DNA of 64,000 nucleotides, taken from positions 186,001 through 250,000 of the forward strand of contig JBGRQD010000002.1 in the NCBI GenBank assembly GCA_041725935.1, given 5' to 3'. Within the stretch, counting starts at the first letter, position 1, and each line of letters opens with the position of its first letter. Source of the DNA: Marivita sp041725935 (GTDB lineage: Bacteria; Pseudomonadota; Alphaproteobacteria; Rhodobacterales; Rhodobacteraceae). A program made the translations under genes and the position numbers. Below, piece by piece: positions 60,065 through 64,000 of the stretch. The notes under the pieces were generated by a model that ran no database searches, was not told the origin of the DNA, and saw only the letters and a list, made by a program, of their open reading frames with translations.

Positions 60065-60927
60065 AACTCGCCAGCTACAACATCCAGTATGGCAAGGGCA
60101 AAGACGGCCTGTTCGATCTGGACCGCATCGTGACGGAACTGGGCGATCCGGACCTGATCGCGCTGCAGGAGGTGGAGACCCACACCGCACGCTCCGGCAT
60201 GGTGCATCAGGCCCACGAGATCGCGGCCCGCCTACCCCAAATGCACTGGGTCTACGGCCCCGGCATCGACCTTGATGCCTCCGAGATGGTGGACGGCACG
60301 CCGGTGCACCGCCGCCGTCAGTTCGGCAACATGGTGCTGTCGCGCTGGCCGATCCTGTCGATGATCAACCACACCCTGCCCAAGATCGCGCTGCGCAACA
60401 CGTTTCATCTGCAACGCACGCTGGTGGAATGCGTGATCGACGCGCCCTCGGGTCCGCTGCGGTTCTGTTCGGTGCATTTGGACCATGTGTCCACCGACAC
60501 ACGCCGTGATCAGATCGACTACATGTGCGATCTGCTGCTGCGCGGTCATGAACGCGGCGCGAGCGCCGGGGGGCTGGTGAAGGACCCTGACTGGAATGAC
60601 CGCCCGATGCCGCCGCAGCCGATGACCGCAATCATCATGGGCGACATGAATTTCGAACCCGGCGGCCCGGAATACACCCGTGTCGTCGGCGACCTGTCGC
60701 AGATGCATGGCCGCACGATCCGCGCGCACGGCTTGGCAGACGCATGGACCCTCGCCGGTCACCCCGAGGCCGAGGGTGACACCATCCCGCGCGAAGGGCG
60801 CGGCCCACGCCGCATAGACCATTGTTTTGTCACGACGGATTTGGCAGACAGGGTGCAGTCGATGGAGATCGGGAACACCGCGCAGGGGTCGGATCACCAG
60901 CCGATATTCGTGACACTCGCCCAATGA
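60061..60927 (+). CDS. Endonuclease/exonuclease/phosphatase (EEP) family hydrolase
   Basis: A 288-residue protein of the EEP fold (DNase I, sphingomyelinase, inositol phosphatase relatives). Motifs: LASYNIQYGKG at the N-terminus, LIALQEVET (metal Glu), FCSVHLDHVSTD, IIMGDMNFEPGG, and the final IDHCFVTTDL and GSDHQPI. It has no signal peptide. Within the ugp operon the likely role is cytosolic hydrolysis of an imported phosphodiester, not DNA repair. Confidence 0.87.
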   Translation: MKLASYNIQYGKGKDGLFDLDRIVTELGDPDLIALQEVETHTARSGMVHQAHEIAARLPQMHWVYGPGIDLDASEMVDGTPVHRRRQFGNMVLSRWPILSMINHTLPKIALRNTFHLQRTLVECVIDAPSGPLRFCSVHLDHVSTDTRRDQIDYMCDLLLRGHERGASAGGLVKDPDWNDRPMPPQPMTAIIMGDMNFEPGGPEYTRVVGDLSQMHGRTIRAHGLADAWTLAGHPEAEGDTIPREGRGPRRIDHCFVTTDLADRVQSMEIGNTAQGSDHQPIFVTLAQ

Positions 60928-60934
60928 GGATCTG

Positions 60935-62182
60935 ATGCGCGCCCATCCGCTCGAAGCCGTCCGTGCGCGCATCGCCGATTTCAAAGCGGTCTTTGCCATC
61001 CCGGCTTTCGCCACCTATCAGGCGGGCAACCTGACCATGACCACCGGCTTCTGGATGCAGCGCATCGCGGTGGGCTGGGTCACGTGGGAACTGACCGGGT
61101 CCGAGGCGTGGCTGGGGACAGTGGCTTTTGCAGAGCTGTTTCCGTCGCTGCTGACGGCCCTTTGGGGCGGATCGCTGGCCGACAAGCACGATGCACCCAA
61201 GATCATGTATTGGGGCCAGATCGCCAGCGCCGCAGTGTCGGTCGCTTTGGCGCTTTTGTATTTCACAGGCAGTCTGACACCTTGGGCAATGGCGGGCATG
61301 ATGGCGATACTGGGCGCGGTGTCGGGCGTGCTCTTGCCCGCCCGCCTGTCGATGGCACGGCACCTTGCGCCGCCCAAACTGCTGTCCTCGGCACTGGCGG
61401 TCAATTCGACCGGGTTCAACCTGTCGCGCTTTCTTGGACCGGCATTGGCGGCGGGCCTTCTCGTGCTCGGATCCGCCGGACTGGTGTTCACCGTGTCGGC
61501 GGTGGGGTTCCTTGCCCTGTCTGTCGCGCTCTACCGCATCCGCAACGTTCCCTCGCAGACCGAACGGGTGCCGTCCAGCCAGCCGGTGAACATGGTCGAC
61601 GTAATGCGCGACCTGATGCACACGCCGCTGATCCTTGGGGTATTGATGCTGCAACTCGCACAAGGCCTGCTGATCCGACCGGCGAGCGAGCTGTTCCCTG
61701 CCTATGCCGAGGTGGCCTTTGGGCGCGGCGAGGTCGGACTTGGCCTGCTGAACGCGGCGCTTGGGATCGGAGCGATCATCGGCGCGCTTTTGATGTCCAA
61801 GGCGCAGGATGGGCGCGCGGCCCTGTTGCAGATCCTGACCACCTCGGCGGTCTTCGCGCTGTCGCTGCTGGTCTTTGCCATGACCTCGATCTTCTGGCTG
61901 GCGCTGGCGGTGCTGCTTCTGCACGGCGCAACCATGTCGTCGTCCAACATCGCGGCGCTGGCCTATGTGCAGCTCGAGGCACCGCAGGACAGGCTGGGCC
62001 GCATCCTGAGCCTCTACACGATCATCTTCCGCGTTGGCCCAGCCCTTGGCGCGTTCCTCTTCGGGATCACCGCCGAAGCGAACGGGCTGATGGTCACCGG
62101 GGTCGGCTTTGCCCTTGCCGGGTTGTTGGCCACCGGAGGGCTTGCGCTTTTCATTCTCAAACCACGGGATCAATACCAATGA
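60935..62182 (+). CDS. MFS transporter in the ugp operon
   Basis: A 415-residue protein with about 11-12 membrane helices, a short cytosolic start, and the MFS-3 (EntS-like) features GGSLADKHDAPKIM and RLSMARHLAPPKLLSSALAVNSTGFNLSRFLGPALAA. Starts 8 bp after the EEP gene and overlaps the next gene by 4 bp. It may export a hydrolysis product such as a head-group alcohol; not provable here. Confidence 0.87.
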   Translation: MRAHPLEAVRARIADFKAVFAIPAFATYQAGNLTMTTGFWMQRIAVGWVTWELTGSEAWLGTVAFAELFPSLLTALWGGSLADKHDAPKIMYWGQIASAAVSVALALLYFTGSLTPWAMAGMMAILGAVSGVLLPARLSMARHLAPPKLLSSALAVNSTGFNLSRFLGPALAAGLLVLGSAGLVFTVSAVGFLALSVALYRIRNVPSQTERVPSSQPVNMVDVMRDLMHTPLILGVLMLQLAQGLLIRPASELFPAYAEVAFGRGEVGLGLLNAALGIGAIIGALLMSKAQDGRAALLQILTTSAVFALSLLVFAMTSIFWLALAVLLLHGATMSSSNIAALAYVQLEAPQDRLGRILSLYTIIFRVGPALGAFLFGITAEANGLMVTGVGFALAGLLATGGLALFILKPRDQYQ

Positions 62183-62892
62183 CCGAAGCCAGCCGTGCTT
62201 TCGCCTACCTGACTGGCGCCTTGAGCGAGGGTGACAGACCCGACGCCGTGGGCCGGAAATTCACTCCAGACGGCCAGCCCGTGACCTGCCGGGGCAACAC
62301 GGCGATCTGCCATGTCGCCAAGGGATCAGACGCTTTTGCGGCGCTGATCGCGGCGCAGGACAGGCTCAAGGCCGGTCCACTGGCGGATGGCTTCACCTTT
62401 CTGCCGCCCGAGAGTTTTCACATGACGATCTTCGAGGGGGTCATCGACTACACGCGCAGCGCCGACCGCTGGCCGGGGCATCTGCCGACCGACACGCCGA
62501 TTGACACGGTGACCGAGGATTTTGCCGCACGGCTGCGCAATATCGGCCTCGCGCAACGGCTGCAGGCCAGCCCCACCGGCATTTTCGGCGGCTTCAGCGT
62601 GCGGATGACAGGTACAGATGCCAGCGAAGAGGCGTTGCTGCGCCTGACCCGAGACCAGTTGCAGGAAGCGACCAACCTGATCCGCACAGACCACGAAGCC
62701 TACGGTTTCCACATCACGCTGGGCTACAACCTGCGCTGGTTCTCACCCGACGAGGCAGACGCGATCATCGCGTTGTCGGATGAGGTGGCACGCGAGTTGG
62801 CAGCGCGTGTCCCGCGGATCACGCTCGGCCCGGTGGAGTTCTGCGCTTTCGACACGATGCACCATTTCGAGACGCTCCAGCGGATCGACTAG
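62179..62892 (+). CDS. 2H phosphoesterase superfamily protein (DUF1868-like)
   Basis: A 237-residue protein with two HxTx motifs, HMTIFEG (about residue 77) and HITLGYN (about residue 175), spaced as in 2H phosphoesterases. These cleave 2',3'-cyclic or other cyclic phosphates and related bonds. The layout and the segment ICHVAKGSDAFAALIAAQDRL fit the DUF1868 branch. As the last gene of the ugp operon it gives the region three unrelated phosphoesterase folds. Confidence 0.82.
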   Translation: MTEASRAFAYLTGALSEGDRPDAVGRKFTPDGQPVTCRGNTAICHVAKGSDAFAALIAAQDRLKAGPLADGFTFLPPESFHMTIFEGVIDYTRSADRWPGHLPTDTPIDTVTEDFAARLRNIGLAQRLQASPTGIFGGFSVRMTGTDASEEALLRLTRDQLQEATNLIRTDHEAYGFHITLGYNLRWFSPDEADAIIALSDEVARELAARVPRITLGPVEFCAFDTMHHFETLQRID

Positions 62893-62931
62893 GCATTCGG
62901 ATTTGCGCAGCCGTGAACAGTGCCCGCACTG

Positions 62932-63633
62932 TCAGCTTTGCGCGACAAGCTGGTAGCCCGGAGCGGCGACGGATTGCACGGTGGTGATCGGATCGGCCCC
63001 GATCCATGTCGTGCGCTCGATGACGAATAGCGCGCTGCCCAGCGGTGCTGCCAGGTACTCGGCCGTCACTCCTTCGGCAGTGATGGCTGAAAACCGGACA
63101 TCCACGCGGGAATAGGGTTTGTTACGCACCAGCCATTCATTGGCGCTTTGCTGTGCCAGATCGACCTTCAGGATCTCGGGAGTCGAGGTGGTGTCGACCC
63201 AGCGATCCTCGAGGATATAGGGCCGGTTGTCGGCGAGGTGCAGCGCCCTGACCCGCAGCATCTGCGCCGGAGTCTGAAGGCCGAAGCGTGCCATGACGGC
63301 GCGTGGCGTCTGGTCCATCGCGCGGCTGATCAGCTGGTAATTGTACTTGGCGCCCCGGTCTTCCACCTCGCGCCGGGTGATCGGGATGTCAAAGGTGGCG
63401 CGGGTGACCGGATCGGCCCTGACATGGGTGCCGCCCTTGCGCTTGCGTTCCACGAGCCCGGCCAGTGCCAGATCCTGCATCGCGCGGTGCACCGTCGTGC
63501 GGGCGCATCCCAGTTCCGTCGCGATGTCCTCGTCGCGCGGCAGCCGGTCACCGGGCGCGTAGGTCCGGTTCAGGATACGGGCGCGAACTTGGTCACGGAC
63601 ATCTGTCCAGGAAAGGCGCGTGTCGGGGGTCAA
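62932..63633 (-). CDS. hutC: GntR/HutC family regulator (histidine utilisation)
   Basis: A 233-residue regulator. The winged HTH (about 8-72; LPRDEDIATELGCARTTVHRAMQDL) is followed by a UTRA ligand domain (about 90-230; YILEDRWVDTTSTPEILKVDL). HutC represses hut genes and responds to urocanate. The assignment as HutC rests on the overlap (ATGA) with the hutF-like gene and on UTRA similarity. It is last in the visible part of the operon and converges on the DUF1868 gene, with a small hairpin (62917-62932) between. Confidence 0.88.
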   Translation of the reverse strand: MTPDTRLSWTDVRDQVRARILNRTYAPGDRLPRDEDIATELGCARTTVHRAMQDLALAGLVERKRKGGTHVRADPVTRATFDIPITRREVEDRGAKYNYQLISRAMDQTPRAVMARFGLQTPAQMLRVRALHLADNRPYILEDRWVDTTSTPEILKVDLAQQSANEWLVRNKPYSRVDVRFSAITAEGVTAEYLAAPLGSALFVIERTTWIGADPITTVQSVAAPGYQLVAQS

Positions 63634-64000
63634 ATCTCGGTCTCCAGCCGGTTCATCGTTGCTTTGTACCGTGTCACGATGGCGTCGCGATGGACATGGC
63701 GACCGTCCTGAACGACATGGCGTCCGGCGCTCCAGACATCTCGGATACTGGCCGCCCCACCGCCGCCGAAGACCAGCGAGTCGAGCAGCGCATCCCCCCG
63801 GCGGTTGCAGAGCCGTTCGGTGTCATCGTCCACTCCGATCAAATCCGCAATAGCGCCCCGTGCGATCCGGCCGCTATCGCGTCCACCCGCCTGCGCCCCG
63901 CCAAAGTTGGCCGCTTCGAACAGCACGCGCCCGGTTGACCTGTCCCGTGTCGCCAAGGCCGCCCGCGAGCGGTCGCGCAGGCGCTGCGAATATTCCAGCG
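63630..64000 (-). CDS. hutF: Formimidoylglutamate deiminase, C-terminal part
   Basis: The last 122 or so residues of an amidohydrolase that continues beyond the right edge. The visible sequence LEYSQRLRDRSRAA, then FEAANFGGAQAGGRDSGRI, then ADLIGVDDD and SIRDVWSAGRHVVQDGRH is the conserved C-terminal part of HutF. HutF converts N-formimidoyl-L-glutamate to N-formyl-L-glutamate and ammonia in the histidine pathway. The metal-binding N-terminal part cannot be checked. Confidence 0.88.
   Translation of the reverse strand, partial: LEYSQRLRDRSRAALATRDRSTGRVLFEAANFGGAQAGGRDSGRIARGAIADLIGVDDDTERLCNRRGDALLDSLVFGGGGAASIRDVWSAGRHVVQDGRHVHRDAIVTRYKATMNRLETEI

Noticed and set aside
1..64000. CRISPR arrays, rRNA operons, insertion-sequence transposases
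   Set aside because: No regularly spaced repeats, no rRNA signature blocks and no transposase-like proteins were seen on reading the window; the repeats found are palindromes, att sites and arm sites.

Overview
The window looks like a chromosomal segment of a marine alphaproteobacterium of the Rhodobacterales (Roseobacter group). The reasons are: high-GC coding sequence; short intergenic gaps; two DUF1127 proteins; DUF983 and DUF6280-like proteins; a TRAP/TAXI transporter; the pcm-tolC-popZ-like gene order; and many catabolic gene clusters each with its own regulator. No species can be named from the sequence alone.

Layout. 1-7.5 kb: 5' end of a Bax-inhibitor-1 gene, a DUF1127/LysR divergent pair, a quinone oxidoreductase, an XRE regulator, hisN, a probable 8-oxoguanine deaminase, a MetE-core protein and an alpha/beta hydrolase. 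7.7-9.8 kb: RNase P RNA, rpmG, a secreted hypothetical protein, a degenerate second copy of the rpmG 3' end, and a DUF983 gene. 9.8-14.7 kb: guanine deaminase, mgtE with 5-formyltetrahydrofolate cyclo-ligase, and small cupin, STAS-like and GNAT genes. 14.7-22.1 kb: a leftward catabolic operon (histidinol-dehydrogenase-family enzyme, two SnoaL-like proteins, VOC, M15-like, SDR, LacI, bicupin). It has two matching palindromes, before the first gene and before the SDR gene, that are good candidates for the LacI operator. 22.1-27 kb: hydrolase, MFS exporter, small conserved protein, thrS. 27.1-29.7 kb: a four-gene bufferin (MNIO RiPP metallophore) operon. 29.8-35.4 kb: ygfZ-like, efp, DUF6280-like, a PopZ-like scaffold, tolC and pcm.

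35.6-41.0 kb is a 5.36-kb integrative element in the 3' half of tRNA-Cys. It is bounded by 46-bp perfect direct repeats and carries paired integrase arm-type repeats near both ends. It encodes a small ORF overlapping a tyrosine recombinase, plus an AT-richer two-gene operon that I cannot assign to any known family. This operon is the best candidate for an undescribed (possibly anti-phage) system.

41.2-54.5 kb holds a one-direction gene set: TAXI binding protein, TRAP permease, universal stress protein, nitrilase, Orn/Lys/Arg-type decarboxylase, ATP-grasp ligase and C45 Ntn-hydrolase. An XRE-cupin regulator lies upstream and a class III aminotransferase is divergent. This looks like an uncharacterised pathway for an amine or amide compound. 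54.6-62.9 kb is a probably phosphate-regulated phosphodiester-scavenging region: a metallophosphodiesterase, ugpBAEC, an EEP-family hydrolase, an MFS transporter and a 2H phosphoesterase, with a Pho-box-like triple repeat before ugpB. The right edge starts a histidine-utilisation operon (hutF-hutC).
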